Numbered from the stretch's first letter, positions 7,335 to 17,045 are shown. The stretch: DNA of 63,986 nt from an uncultured Clostridia bacterium (GCA_944367535.1 CALVWQ010000010.1:1-63986), one strand, 5' to 3'. Notes: a model not told the origin generated them from the letters alone. Numbers and translations are program-made.

Positions 7335-8741
7335 TTATTCGCCGACTACCAATAATTTTTTATGAAAATCTTTATCGCACATCATGATGAACGCATCAAG
7401 TTCGTCGTCGCCCATTACACTGCATCTGCCGTTATCGTACTCTTTATCTATAAGTGCCTTGACCTGCGCGACAATGGGGTGCGACTTTTCTATCTTCTGT
7501 CCTTCGGGCAAGTCGTAATACTGATTTATCCAATACGCTATACCCGCAAGCCCGCTCGTATTGTTAATTGAAACGCACATGGGACGGTTTAATAATTTTT
7601 TTGTATCGAACACATTATAGATTTCTTCGTCTTTGAGCATTCCGTCTGCATGTATGCCCGCCCTCGTCGAATTGAAACTTCTTCCGACGAACGGCGTACG
7701 CGAAGGTATGACGTAACCGATTTCTTTTTCGAAATATTCGGCTATATCGGTTATGGCTGTAAGATCCATTCCGTCCAGCGTGCCTTTCAGCGAAGCGTAC
7801 TCTATTGCCATTGCTTCGAGCGGGCAGTTGCCCGTCCTCTCGCCTATGCCGAGCAACGCGCAGTTGACAGCGGAGCAACCGTAGAGCCACGCGGTATCGG
7901 CGTTAGTAACGACTTTATAGAAATCGTTATGTCCGTGCCATTCCAAAAGTTCGCTCGGCACTTCTGCATAGTGCTTTAATCCGTACACAATACCGGGCAC
8001 GCTCCTCGGCATGGCTGCACCAGGGAAACTCACGCCGAATCCCATGGTATCGCATGCCCTTATCTTTATCGGAATACCGCTTTCGTTATAAAGTTTCATG
8101 AGCTCGGTGGCAAACGGCACGACAAACCCGTAAAAATCCGCGCGGGTTATATCCTCGAAATGACAACGTGGTCTTATCCCCGCGGAAAGCGCTTCCTTTA
8201 CAATACCGAGATATTTATCCATAGCCTGAGCGCGGGTAAGGTTCATCTTTTTAAAAATGTGGTAATCAGAACAACTCACGAGAACGCCCGTCTCTTTAAG
8301 TCCCATTTCCTTTACAAGCTTAAAATCTTTCGGATTTGCACGTATCCAGCTCGTAACCTCGGGAAATTCCAGTCCCAAATCACGGCAGGCTTCCGCCGCT
8401 TTCCTGTCTTTATCGGAATAAAGGAAAAACTCCGACTGACGTACAAGACCTTTCTTCCCACCGAGTCGCGACATGAGTTTATAAAGCATTACTATCTGTT
8501 CGACTGTAAAAGGCGACATCGACTGCTGTCCGTCGCGGAAAGTCGTGTCGGTTATCCATATCTCTTCGGGCATGGACATGGGAACGTTGCGATTGTTGAA
8601 AATTACTTTCGGAACATTCTCGTAGTCGAATATATCTCTGAAAAGTTGAGGTTCTTTTACGTCCTGCAAACTGTAATTATATATTTTTTCTTCGAGAAGA
8701 TTGGTTTTTTTATTTAAAATTATCTTTTTTTCGGGCAACAT
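7335..8741 (-). CDS. Re-citrate synthase-like enzyme of the isopropylmalate/homocitrate synthase family
   Basis: This 468-residue HMGL-like TIM-barrel acyltransferase has a metal and oxoacid site in ITDTTFRDGQQS (about 63-74), CHFEDITRAD, EWHGHNDF and AGIHADG. The N-terminal PQLFRDIF...VPKVIF segment and the LGGKKGLVRQSEFF region match my memory of the clade that includes the Re-citrate synthases of Clostridium kluyveri and Desulfovibrio. Those make citrate from acetyl-CoA and oxaloacetate in anaerobes without the usual citrate synthase. Isopropylmalate, homocitrate or citramalate synthesis remains possible. It directly follows an aminotransferase gene with no gap, which suits a route to glutamate. 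Confidence 0.75.
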   Translation of the reverse strand: MLPEKKIILNKKTNLLEEKIYNYSLQDVKEPQLFRDIFDYENVPKVIFNNRNVPMSMPEEIWITDTTFRDGQQSMSPFTVEQIVMLYKLMSRLGGKKGLVRQSEFFLYSDKDRKAAEACRDLGLEFPEVTSWIRANPKDFKLVKEMGLKETGVLVSCSDYHIFKKMNLTRAQAMDKYLGIVKEALSAGIRPRCHFEDITRADFYGFVVPFATELMKLYNESGIPIKIRACDTMGFGVSFPGAAMPRSVPGIVYGLKHYAEVPSELLEWHGHNDFYKVVTNADTAWLYGCSAVNCALLGIGERTGNCPLEAMAIEYASLKGTLDGMDLTAITDIAEYFEKEIGYVIPSRTPFVGRSFNSTRAGIHADGMLKDEEIYNVFDTKKLLNRPMCVSINNTSGLAGIAYWINQYYDLPEGQKIEKSHPIVAQVKALIDKEYDNGRCSVMGDDELDAFIMMCDKDFHKKLLVVGE

Positions 8742-9938
8742 TTATTTTAATTCTCCAATAAATTCTTTAAGTCTTCTAAGACCTTCTTTTATGTCTTCAA
8801 TAGAAATGGCGTATGAAAGTCTTATGCAGTTATCGTCTCCGAACGCGATTCCGGGCACGAGAGCGATTCCGCATTTCAACGCGGCGTCGGCAAAAGAAAG
8901 AGAACCCGTTATCTTTTCGCCGCGGAAACTCTTGCCGTAACATCCCGAAACGTCGGCAAACACATAGAACGCTCCCTTAGGCTCGATACACACTACACCT
9001 TCCGTTTCCTGCAATGTTTTAACCATATATTTTCTGCGCTCATCGAACACCTGCTGCATTTCAGCGATAAACTTATCGCTTTCGGGTGAATTGAGCGCCG
9101 CGACCGAGGCGTACTGTGCTATGGAACAGGCATTGCTGGTAGTGTGGCTCTGCATGCTCGAAACACCTTTCGCAATTTCCGCCGGCGCGGCGAGATAACC
9201 TATTCTCCAACCTGTCATGGAATACGATTTGCTCATGCCGTTGACAACCACCGTGTGCTCTTTCATATAATCCGAAAGAGCGGCAATCGAAACGTGCTTT
9301 TCACCGCCGTACACGAGTTTTTCGTATATTTCATCTGATATGACGTAAATACCGTACTTTTCGCACACTTTCGCGATGTCCGAAAGTTCTTTTTCGGTAT
9401 AAACGGCTCCCGTCGGGTTGTTGGGCGTGTTAAGGATAAGGCATTTTGTCTTGTCGGTTATATTCGCCTCCAACTGCGCCGCAGTCATTTTATATCCGTT
9501 CTCCTTACCGGCTTTGACGTATACCGTAACGCCGCCCGCGAGTTTGATGAGTTCGGGATATGTAAGCCAAAAAGGCGAAGGCAGAATAACCTCATCACCG
9601 TCGTCTACTACCGCGCATATAGCGTGATAAAGAGAACTTTTTGCGCCCGTTGACACGACTATTTGATTGGGCTTATATTCTAGTCCGTTATCCTTTAAGA
9701 ATTTTGTGCATATCGCGTCTTTGAGTTCCGCCATTCCCGATGCGGCCGTATATTTTGTAAAGCCTATATCGAGCGCTTTTTTAGCAGCATCGATTATGTA
9801 GTCGGGCGTGTTAAAATCCGGTTCTCCCGCTCCGAAACCTATGACCGAAACACCCTCCGATTTTAGTTTCTTCGCTTTGGCGGTGATTTCAAGTGTCAAA
9901 GACGGTGCGATTTCCTTTACTTTTTTTGCGATACTCAT
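8742..9938 (-). CDS. Class I/II pyridoxal-phosphate aminotransferase (aspartate aminotransferase-like)
   Basis: This fold-type I aminotransferase has 398 residues. GFGAGEPDFNTP is the N-terminal substrate motif, TPNNPTGAV and SDEIYEKLVY contact PLP, and Lys237 in NGMSKSYSMTGWRIGY forms the internal aldimine. The pattern fits the aspC/patA group that transfers amino groups between aspartate or aromatic amino acids and 2-oxoglutarate; the substrate cannot be fixed here. It lies 26 bases after prfA and is followed immediately by the Re-citrate-synthase-like gene. Confidence 0.92.
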   Translation of the reverse strand: MSIAKKVKEIAPSLTLEITAKAKKLKSEGVSVIGFGAGEPDFNTPDYIIDAAKKALDIGFTKYTAASGMAELKDAICTKFLKDNGLEYKPNQIVVSTGAKSSLYHAICAVVDDGDEVILPSPFWLTYPELIKLAGGVTVYVKAGKENGYKMTAAQLEANITDKTKCLILNTPNNPTGAVYTEKELSDIAKVCEKYGIYVISDEIYEKLVYGGEKHVSIAALSDYMKEHTVVVNGMSKSYSMTGWRIGYLAAPAEIAKGVSSMQSHTTSNACSIAQYASVAALNSPESDKFIAEMQQVFDERRKYMVKTLQETEGVVCIEPKGAFYVFADVSGCYGKSFRGEKITGSLSFADAALKCGIALVPGIAFGDDNCIRLSYAISIEDIKEGLRRLKEFIGELK

Positions 9939-9964
9939 TTGCGTTTCTCCCGTTTGCTTTTAAT

Positions 9965-11044
9965 TTATTCTTCTACATTACCCTCCGCGGCGAGTTTGCG
10001 TTCTCTGTCCGCGATGGATAATCTCTCTATCATTTCGTCGAGGTCTCCCATCATGAAACCCTCTATATCGTGGACCGTATACCCTATTCTGTGGTCGGTT
10101 ACCCTGCCCTGCGGGAAATTATAAGTCCTGATGCGCTCGGAACGGTCCCCCGTTCCCACCTGGCTTCTGCGGTTTTCGGCATACTCTTTATCTGCCTGCG
10201 ACTGATAATAATCGTAAAGCCTGCTTTTTAAAACCCTCATGGCTTTTTCGCGATTCTTCGTCTGCGACCTCTCGTCCTGACACAATACTACTATGCCCGT
10301 GGGTATATGCGTCAGCCTTATGCAGGATTCGGTCTTATTTATGTGCTGCCCGCCCGCGCCGCTGCTCCTCAAAGTATCGACGCGCAAATCCTTTTCGTCG
10401 ATATGCACTTCAACGTCCGTTGCCTCGGGAAGCACCGCGACCGTCGCGGTCGACGTGTGTACTCTGCCCTGCGACTCCGTTTCGGGTACACGCTGCACTC
10501 TGTGAACGCCGCTCTCGTATTTGAGTTTTCCGTAAGCCGATTTTCCCGTTATGGAAAATACGACTTCCTTGACCCCGCCGAGTTCGGTGGAATTGTTCTC
10601 TATCTCTTCCGTTTTTAAACGGTGTCTCTCGGAGTACTTAACGTACATTCTGTATAATTCGTAGGCAAAAAGACTCGCTTCCTCACCGCCGGCGCCCGCC
10701 CTTATTTCCATGATGACGTTCTTGTCGTCGTCGGGGTCTTTCGGCAAAAGCAATATACGGAGTTGTTCGGAAATGCTTTCAAGTTTATCATTGCAATCCG
10801 AAAGTTCCTGCTCCATAAGTTCTTTCATCTCCGCGTCCTTTTCCGCGGGCAACTGTGCTTTTAAGTCGGCTATCTCCTTTTCGACTTTTTTATATTCGGT
10901 ATATTTATCAACCGTATCCGACATGTCGGCGAGTTCTTTTGTATAATTTTTCCATTCGTCCATTCTCGATATAACGTCCGGGTCGCCCACGAGCTTGTTA
11001 AGTTTTTCATACCTTTCGAGCATTTTGTCGAGTTTTTTAAACAT
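9965..11044 (-). CDS. prfA: Peptide chain release factor 1
   Basis: RF1 reads UAA and UAG stop codons. The 359-residue protein has the GGQ motif at 231-233 ([11 protein letters not shown]), whose glutamine is methylated by PrmC. The codon-reading tripeptide is PET at 187-189, in an [12 protein letters not shown] context typical of RF1 and not RF2. Its ATG overlaps the TGA of the DUF1385-PrmC fusion gene by one base (TGATG), so enzyme and substrate are translationally coupled. Confidence 0.97.
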   Translation of the reverse strand: MFKKLDKMLERYEKLNKLVGDPDVISRMDEWKNYTKELADMSDTVDKYTEYKKVEKEIADLKAQLPAEKDAEMKELMEQELSDCNDKLESISEQLRILLLPKDPDDDKNVIMEIRAGAGGEEASLFAYELYRMYVKYSERHRLKTEEIENNSTELGGVKEVVFSITGKSAYGKLKYESGVHRVQRVPETESQGRVHTSTATVAVLPEATDVEVHIDEKDLRVDTLRSSGAGGQHINKTESCIRLTHIPTGIVVLCQDERSQTKNREKAMRVLKSRLYDYYQSQADKEYAENRRSQVGTGDRSERIRTYNFPQGRVTDHRIGYTVHDIEGFMMGDLDEMIERLSIADRERKLAAEGNVEE

Positions 11045-12861
11045 CAGAAAACCGCCTTTACAATTCTGTCCTTACCTTCATAATCTTTTATGATTTCCGT
11101 ATTCTTCGCGCTTTTTAAGAGTTTGATTACGTCCGCAGCCTGGTCATATCCCACTTCGAGAAGCAGCGTACCTCCGTCATTTAAAAACTTCGGTGCTTTT
11201 TTCGCGATAATCCTGTAAAAATCCAATCCGTCCTTTCCTCCGTCCAACGCAACGGAAGGCTCGTAATCCTTTATTTCTCTCTGTAAATTTTCCATGTCCG
11301 CGCTTTTTATATAGGGTGGATTTGAAACTATTACGTCAAACTTTCTGCCCTTTAAGTTGTCGAACATATCGCTTAAAACAAATTCGATTTTAACGCCGTT
11401 AAGTTCCGCGTTTTCCTCCGCGAGAGAAAGGGCGTCCTCGCTTATATCCGACGCTGTTACTTTCGCACTGCTCTTCGCCGCAAGCGTTACCGCTATCGCG
11501 CCGCTGCCCGTGCAAAGGTCGAGAGCGGTATCTCCCTCTTTAAGAAGTGCCGCCGCTTTTTCGGCGAGAATTTCCGTCTCCGGACGCGGAATCAGTGCGC
11601 GTTCGTCTACTTTTATTTTATAACCGCAAAATTCGGTATCGCCCACACAGTACCAGAGCGGTCTGCCTTTACAGCGTGCCTCGGTCAGCGCTTTAATCTT
11701 CTCCACCATTGCGGGAGAAACGTTTTTATCTTCTTTTAATTGGCCGCGTTTTATCCCGAGCGTAAGCGACACAATCCATTCCGCTTCGGCAGCCTCGTCT
11801 ATCCCATGCGCTTTCAGCGTCTCCGAAACCTCTTTCAATAAATCGACACGCTTCTCTGCCGTAACGAATTTCCGCGCGGGGATACTTTCGTCCCCGTCCA
11901 TTTCCAGAACGGCGTTAAAAGCGGTTATCGCCACTTCTATCATCTTGTCGTCAGGCTCGCGCGTAGTTATTCTCTGCAACAGAAGCCCCGGGGCTTTCAG
12001 CGGCAAAAACACGGGATTTTCGGTCTTTGCAAGCGCCCTTAAAAGTTCATACGACAAGCCCGCTACAATCGGCAACAGAACTATCTTGCAAAGAACTCTC
12101 AGAACTCCTTCAACGGACGTGCCTATTAAAGCCTCGAAACAGGCGTAAACGATTATGCTTATCACGAGCACAAACACTATAAAAGTCGTGCCGCACCTGT
12201 CGTGCACTCTCCTGCATTTTCTTACGTTGTCGACAGTAAGCGGAAGCCCCTTTTCATAGCACGAAATGGTCTTATGTTCGGCGCCGTGATACATAAACGT
12301 GCGCCTAATGTCTTTCAAAAGCGAACAAAGCAGGATATACGCTATAAATATTATAAGTTTCAGTCCGCCCTCTATAAAATTCTTTGCCCATATGCCGAAC
12401 GTTATTCCGCACCAGCGTTCGAGCAGTGTTCTGACGAACTGCGGGAGCCAGATAAACAGAAAAACCGCAAGCGCAAGACCTATTACTAGCGACAGCGTGG
12501 TTACCACGCTCATTACGTTGACTTTGAGTTTTTCCGCCATCCATTTTTTAAAACGAGAAGGTTCGCCCTCGCCGTATACGTCGGCAGAGCGCATCAGATA
12601 TTTTATGCCGCCCACAAGCGCGGTTATGAACGAACACACGCCGCGCACTATCGGCAATCTCAAAAATTTATTTCGCGCGGAAGCGGGTTTTATCCTTTCC
12701 GTTTCAAGCCGTATTATCCCGTCCTCGTCCCTAACGGCGATCGCGGCGGATTTTTCGCCGCGCATCATCACGCCTTCGAGCACAGCCTGGCCGCCTATCA
12801 TCGTACGTCTGGTTTTCGCGCGTTTTTCTGCGTTTTTCAATGGTTTCCTTTCCCGTTTCAA
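11044..12861 (-). CDS. prmC: Fusion of DUF1385 membrane protein (YqhQ-like) and PrmC glutamine methyltransferase
   Basis: One uninterrupted 605-residue frame joins two proteins that are usually separate neighbours. Residues about 20-318 are DUF1385, with [14 protein letters not shown], several membrane segments (about 118-140, 165-183, 226-245, 255-275) and YHGAEHK at 191-197. Residues about 325-605 are PrmC, with a helical N-domain, the SAM site [13 protein letters not shown] from 448, and the catalytic NPPY at 514-517. PrmC methylates the GGQ glutamine of release factors. The usual gene order rpmE, DUF1385, prmC, prfA is kept, so the fusion removes only the boundary. The PrmC half would be tethered to the membrane. 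Confidence 0.93.
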   Translation of the reverse strand: MKRERKPLKNAEKRAKTRRTMIGGQAVLEGVMMRGEKSAAIAVRDEDGIIRLETERIKPASARNKFLRLPIVRGVCSFITALVGGIKYLMRSADVYGEGEPSRFKKWMAEKLKVNVMSVVTTLSLVIGLALAVFLFIWLPQFVRTLLERWCGITFGIWAKNFIEGGLKLIIFIAYILLCSLLKDIRRTFMYHGAEHKTISCYEKGLPLTVDNVRKCRRVHDRCGTTFIVFVLVISIIVYACFEALIGTSVEGVLRVLCKIVLLPIVAGLSYELLRALAKTENPVFLPLKAPGLLLQRITTREPDDKMIEVAITAFNAVLEMDGDESIPARKFVTAEKRVDLLKEVSETLKAHGIDEAAEAEWIVSLTLGIKRGQLKEDKNVSPAMVEKIKALTEARCKGRPLWYCVGDTEFCGYKIKVDERALIPRPETEILAEKAAALLKEGDTALDLCTGSGAIAVTLAAKSSAKVTASDISEDALSLAEENAELNGVKIEFVLSDMFDNLKGRKFDVIVSNPPYIKSADMENLQREIKDYEPSVALDGGKDGLDFYRIIAKKAPKFLNDGGTLLLEVGYDQAADVIKLLKSAKNTEIIKDYEGKDRIVKAVF

Positions 12862-12888
12862 ATTATTATATCACGATTTAAAAAATAA

Positions 12889-12923
12889 GCGGCTCTAAGT
12901 GTATTAAATACCCTTAAAGCCGC
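12889..12923 (-). terminator. Terminator of rpmE
   Basis: A long imperfect hairpin (arms GCGGCTTTAAGGGTATT and its partner, 15 of 17 pairs) lies 13 bases past the rpmE stop. It is followed on the minus strand by TTATTTTTT. Confidence 0.8.
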
Positions 12924-12935
12924 ACAGCAGACATT

Positions 12936-13145
12936 CTATTTCGCCTTGCCGTATCTCTTGTTGAATTTATCAACGCGGCCGCCGGTATCCACAAGTTTTT
13001 GCTTACCCGTAAAGAAAGGATGACATTTGCTGCAAATATCAACCTTTATAACGTCGGTCTTTTTAGTGGAACCCGTTTTAAACGTTTCGCCGCACGCGCA
13101 CTGCACGGTTACTTCATGATAATCCGGATGAATTCCCTGTTTCAT
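12936..13145 (-). CDS. rpmE: 50S ribosomal protein L31, zinc-binding type
   Basis: This 69-residue L31 protein of the large ribosomal subunit keeps its zinc ligands: Cys16, Cys18, Cys38 and Cys41 (VQCACGE and ICSKCHPFF). It begins [10 protein letters not shown], the family N-terminus. It is a single-gene unit with its own promoter, a GAGGTG ribosome site and a terminator. It lies next to the DUF1385-prmC-prfA genes, as in many Bacillota. Confidence 0.97.
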   Translation of the reverse strand: MKQGIHPDYHEVTVQCACGETFKTGSTKKTDVIKVDICSKCHPFFTGKQKLVDTGGRVDKFNKRYGKAK

Positions 13146-13174
13146 AGCACACCTCTAATTTTATTTACCGTGTC

Positions 13175-13203
13175 ATTATATTATATTTTTTCCTTTTAGT
13201 CAA
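13175..13203 (-). promoter_or_regulatory. Promoter of rpmE
   Basis: Minus-strand -35 TTGACT (13203-13198), 17-base spacer, -10 TATAAT (13180-13175). The start codon is about 30 bases downstream. Confidence 0.85.
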
Positions 13204-13355
13204 CTATAAATAATACGTTTTTTTATTTTTGCCAAAACTTTTACTTATATCCCGAATATTGAAATATGCGCACTTATTACCTCCTTTCACTTTTATTTTT
13301 TTCAGCCGCACGCATACACGTTTCAGTCATTTGTTTTCTCGCCTCGGCATTTCGC

Positions 13356-13384
13356 TTGCAATTTTGAGATTTTTGTAATATAAT
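13356..13384 (+). promoter_or_regulatory. Promoter of the zinc-type dehydrogenase gene
   Basis: -35 TTGCAA (13356-13361), 17-base spacer, -10 TATAAT (13379-13384). The ATG at 13416 is about 30 bases further and has GGAG 6-7 bases upstream. Confidence 0.8.
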
Positions 13385-13415
13385 GAACATTAAACGAAAT
13401 TTATTTGGAGAGTTT

Positions 13416-14432
13416 ATGAAAGGTTGGAAACTTATTGACGCTATGACGCTTAAAGAATCGGAACTCACGGAACCCGAAGAAACGAATACGTCGTCAAAGG
13501 TGAGAATAACCAAGGCACTCGTAACGCTTTCCGATGTGTTGAGATTCAGAGGTGACATCGACGCCGAAAAAATCGCGCTCGGAAGCTCCGGCATAGGCAT
13601 CGTCAGCGAAACACAGGCAAACCTTTTCGGTCTTGAAAAGGGAAAACACGTATATATCGAGCCCGTGAGAGAATGCGGGGAGTGTTATAACTGCAAGAAC
13701 GGCGATTACGAAAAATGCCAGAATTTCCTCGTGGCAGGCGAAGATTACGACGGTTTTTTATGCGATTTCATGACTGTACCCAATGATAAACTTTTCGTCC
13801 TTCCCGCAAGTGTTTCGGACTTCGAGGCTCTTTTTATCGACCATATTGCTCTCGCTATAAGCGTCATAGACAAACTTAACGTGCAAAAAGGCGACTATGT
13901 AACCATACTCGGCGCCAACAATTTCGGCAATATACTCGCACAGTTGCTCATATATTACCAAGCGGTCCCCATAGTTTTAACGCAGGACGAAGAACAATAT
14001 AAAATCGCCAGAGACTCGGGAATTTATTATGTCCTCGGACAAAACGACAACTGGCAGAAAGAAGTCGCTTCCATAACGAGCGGAAGAATGACCGATAAAG
14101 TAGTATTTATATACGATTCTGATATCCCCATAGTAAAGGCCTTCTCCCTCGCCGCATTTAACGCCGCCGTCGCCATAACCGGCGTAACGAGCGGCAGCAT
14201 TTCCATATCCTTTACACAGGCAATCAAAAAGCAACTAGATATCCACTGTATAAATAACGGTTTCGGCAATGCGGCGGCAGGTATCAACCTCATCGCCAAC
14301 AAGGCGATAAACTTATCACACTTAAAACTCGATTCGGCGTCTTACGAATCCGTTCCCGAAAAGTTGAAAAATCTTTCCGAAGAATATAAAAAAGAAGGCC
14401 GAATATACGAAACGGTCGTGGATTTGATCTGA
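13416..14432 (+). CDS. Medium-chain alcohol dehydrogenase-like protein lacking catalytic zinc ligands
   Basis: The protein has 338 residues. The structural zinc lobe is intact (Cys87, Cys90, Cys93, Cys101 in ECGECYNCKNGDYEKC), and a nucleotide-binding fold follows (YVTILGANNFGNILAQLL). Where active relatives have the catalytic CGSD and GHE motifs, this protein has TLSD (about 37-40) and LGSSGIG (about 55-61). It may therefore not use zinc catalysis, or may act on another substrate. I moved the start 11 codons inside the longest frame because a GGAG site precedes the ATG at 13416. It is a lone plus-strand gene with its own promoter. Confidence 0.85.
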   Translation: MKGWKLIDAMTLKESELTEPEETNTSSKVRITKALVTLSDVLRFRGDIDAEKIALGSSGIGIVSETQANLFGLEKGKHVYIEPVRECGECYNCKNGDYEKCQNFLVAGEDYDGFLCDFMTVPNDKLFVLPASVSDFEALFIDHIALAISVIDKLNVQKGDYVTILGANNFGNILAQLLIYYQAVPIVLTQDEEQYKIARDSGIYYVLGQNDNWQKEVASITSGRMTDKVVFIYDSDIPIVKAFSLAAFNAAVAITGVTSGSISISFTQAIKKQLDIHCINNGFGNAAAGINLIANKAINLSHLKLDSASYESVPEKLKNLSEEYKKEGRIYETVVDLI

Positions 14433-14782
14433 ATATCTTTAATCCCGATTATAAATGTAATATTTGAATATTTCCATTAATATCTGAATATTCCCCGTTT
14501 CCTCCGTGCGGTTTTTACGCAACAAAACATAATAAATCCGACAGCAAGCATCGCCGCTTTAATGTAAGTTACGCCCTTAGAAAATCACATACATAAATTT
14601 AATACATTTTCTAAATAAAAAAATTACATATTGTACCAAAATCTTAAACCAAAATTTAAAAACCGATAAATAAAAAACGAAAAATATAAAACAAAAAACT
14701 ATAAAGGAAACTCAATCGATAAATAAAGATTTATTTTATAAATTAAAGTTATAAGTCAAAAACAATTTATAAATCAACATTG

Positions 14783-14818
14783 TTTTATAAATAAAAACCG
14801 TTTTATAAATAAAAACCG
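14783..14818. repeat. Perfect tandem duplication of an 18-base unit
   Basis: The unit TTTTATAAATAAAAACCG occurs twice head to tail (14783-14800 and 14801-14818). The end of the second copy forms the foot of the adjoining hairpin. It could come from slippage or serve as a T-rich tail on the minus strand. Confidence 0.9.
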
Positions 14819-14855
14819 TCCCCGCGGCGAATGAATTCGCCGCGGGGACGGTTTT
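14812..14855. terminator. Perfect 21-bp hairpin, probable bidirectional terminator
   Basis: The arms AAAACCGTCCCCGCGGCGAAT and their exact complement enclose only GA, and both ends have A/T tracts. The position between two convergent genes fits a bidirectional terminator for the dehydrogenase gene and nadE. The stem is longer and more GC-rich than most terminators here. Confidence 0.75.
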
Positions 14856-14871
14856 AAAGATGTCTTTTTAT

Positions 14872-14935
14872 GTGCAAAGTTTTTCCGGCACAAGATTTTT
14901 ACAACACAAGTTTTTTATGGTACGAGTTTTGATGT
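14872..14935. repeat. Four degenerate 16-base tandem units
   Basis: Units at 14872-14887, 14888-14903, 14904-14919 and 14920-14935 share a pattern close to gyacaagtttttnntg. They diverge from each other, which suggests an old tandem repeat. Confidence 0.6.
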
Positions 14936-15091
14936 AAGCAATCTTGTTTATCGTATTAAAATATTTATTATAGCCGTATCGTCAAGGCGATAATTTCAGA
15001 AAAATTTTAATCTGCCCGATTAAAAAATCATAAAGTTAACGCTTTCTAAATTATCCGCTTTCCTATTTATTTACCTTAATATCCGCGCATT

Positions 15092-17002
15092 TCAGCCGAG
15101 TTCGTCCAGTTCTTTTAGCCAAAGAGCGCAGACGGCATCCGACGGCATTCTCCAATCTCCGCGCGGCGAAAGCGCGACTGACCCCACCTTCACCCCGTCG
15201 GGAAGGCACGAACGCTTGAATTGCTGACCGAAAAACCTGCGGAAAAATGTTTTCAGCCATTTAAGAACGGTCGCCGCGTCAAAGATTCCCTCAAAAGTTC
15301 GGATAGCCACATAATATATTTTTGCGGGCGAAAATCCCCTTCTTATGAAATAATACAGATAAAAATCGTGCAGCAAATAAGGTCCTACAATGTCCTCAGT
15401 CTTTTGAGCTATGTCGCCGTTTTCGGGCGGCAGCAGTTCGGGGCTCACGGGAGTGTCGAGAATATCGTAAAGAACCGCTTTGAGTTTGCCCTTTGATATA
15501 CCCGCGTAATACGAGACGATATGTCTTACGAGAGTTTTCGGCACGGAAGCGTTTACTCCGTACATACTCATGTGGTCTCCGTTATAAGTCGCCCAACCGA
15601 GCGCGAGTTCGGATAAGTCGCCCGTACCGACGACCATGCCGCCGTACATGTTCGCTATATCCATCAGGACCTGCGTGCGTTCTCTCGCCTGCGCGTTTTC
15701 AAAAGTAACGTCAAACTTTCCCTCAGGCTGTTTTATATCTTTAAAATGCCGCGTTACCGACTTTGATATGTCGACTTTTTTGAGAGTAACTCCGAGCGCC
15801 GAGGCGAGTTTTATCGTATTACAGTATGTGCGCCCCGTAGTACCGAAACAAGGCATTGTAACGGCTATGACGTCTTTGGGACTTCTGCCGAGTTTTTTCA
15901 TTGCGTTCACGGCTACAAGAATGGCAAGAGTGGAATCCAACCCGCCCGAAAGGCCTATGACGGCGCATTTCGCGCAAGTGTGTTTTATTCTTTTTTTCAG
16001 CCCCTCCGCCTGCATGGATAAAATCAGTTCGGCACGGCAGTTAAGGTCTTTTTCCCCGTCGGGAACAAACGGCGCGGCGGGATAAACCCTCGTAAGTTCT
16101 CCGTCCTTATTATCGGCGTCGAAATATACTTTTTCATATTCCTCCCCGATATCGCACGGCTGATTAAAGAGTTTGCTCCTTTCAAAATCAATGAACCCGA
16201 GGTCAACCTCGCTTACAGTAAGTCCGTTTTCGAAAAGTCTGCTCTCTTTTAAAATCGCTCCGTTTTCGGCAATCAGATTGTGTCCCGAGAAGACGGCGTC
16301 GGTGGTTGACTCGCCCTCGCCCGCGTCGGCGTAAACGTAAGCGCAAACGGTTCTCGCGGAATACTCGCCAATCATGCTTTCTCTGTATTCAGCTTTTCCG
16401 ACGAGTTCGTCGCTGCAAGAAAGATTTGCGATTATCCTCGCGCCAGCAAGAACATGCTGCAAAGACGGCGGAGAAACCGCCCACAAATCTTCGCATATTT
16501 CCGCTGCCGCGACAAACCTTTCGTTTTTCCTCTCGCAAAAAAGCAACTTATTGCCGAAATATACTTTTTCACCAAAAAAATCAATCTGTTCGTTCTCTTC
16601 AGGGCACGGTGCAAAATATCTCTTTTCATAAAATTCGTTATAGTTCGGCAGGTATTTTTTAGGGACAAAGGCAAGCACTTTTCCATCGTTCAGCGCTGCG
16701 GCAGTATTATACAACAGGTTGCCCTTTTTAAGAGGAAGTCCCACAAAAACGAGCATATTTTTGTCCTTCGTATACTCCGCTATTTCTTTAAGAGCGCGTG
16801 CCGCGCCCGCCAAGAGCGTTTGCTGATAAAACAAATCCCCGCAAGTATAACCCGTAACACAAAGTTCGGGAAACACGAGCAACTCCACGCCGCTTTTAAA
16901 AGCCGCATCTATCCCCTTTTTAATGGCTTCGGTATTATAACCTACGTCGGCAACCCTGATTTCAGGCGTAAAAGCACCCGTTTTTACATAACCGAATTTC
17001 AT
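15092..17002 (-). CDS. nadE: Glutamine-dependent NAD+ synthetase
   Basis: This enzyme makes NAD+ from deamido-NAD+ using ammonia released from glutamine. The 636 residues comprise an N-terminal nitrilase-type glutaminase, with the likely triad Glu46 (FPELCVTGY), Lys115 or Lys116 (VPKKYLPNY) and Cys170 (EICEDLW). A C-terminal NAD synthetase follows with the ATP pyrophosphatase loop SGGLDS at 352-357. Length and domain order match the long bacterial form. It stands alone between two strong hairpins. Confidence 0.97.
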   Translation of the reverse strand: MKFGYVKTGAFTPEIRVADVGYNTEAIKKGIDAAFKSGVELLVFPELCVTGYTCGDLFYQQTLLAGAARALKEIAEYTKDKNMLVFVGLPLKKGNLLYNTAAALNDGKVLAFVPKKYLPNYNEFYEKRYFAPCPEENEQIDFFGEKVYFGNKLLFCERKNERFVAAAEICEDLWAVSPPSLQHVLAGARIIANLSCSDELVGKAEYRESMIGEYSARTVCAYVYADAGEGESTTDAVFSGHNLIAENGAILKESRLFENGLTVSEVDLGFIDFERSKLFNQPCDIGEEYEKVYFDADNKDGELTRVYPAAPFVPDGEKDLNCRAELILSMQAEGLKKRIKHTCAKCAVIGLSGGLDSTLAILVAVNAMKKLGRSPKDVIAVTMPCFGTTGRTYCNTIKLASALGVTLKKVDISKSVTRHFKDIKQPEGKFDVTFENAQARERTQVLMDIANMYGGMVVGTGDLSELALGWATYNGDHMSMYGVNASVPKTLVRHIVSYYAGISKGKLKAVLYDILDTPVSPELLPPENGDIAQKTEDIVGPYLLHDFYLYYFIRRGFSPAKIYYVAIRTFEGIFDAATVLKWLKTFFRRFFGQQFKRSCLPDGVKVGSVALSPRGDWRMPSDAVCALWLKELDELG

Positions 17003-17045
17003 ATTTTTCTCCGTTTTTACGTAATTTTGATATTTTTACTTTTTT

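Larger units (their letters stand above)
14433..15091. other. Gene-free AT-rich spacer between convergent genes
   Basis: These 659 bases lie between the dehydrogenase gene and nadE, which end facing each other. I find no convincing ORF or RNA gene. The spacer is strongly AT-rich and holds an 18-base tandem repeat (14783-14818), a perfect GC-rich hairpin (14812-14855) and four degenerate 16-base units (14872-14935). Confidence 0.8.

Noticed and set aside
13277-13600. Minus-strand ORF of 107 residues overlapping the dehydrogenase start
   Set aside because: It is antisense to the promoter and 5' end of a recognised gene and has low-complexity Ser/Val content.
14872-14935. Short-period repeats considered as a CRISPR array
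   Set aside because: The units are 16 bases, degenerate and directly adjacent, with no spacers and no cas genes in the window.
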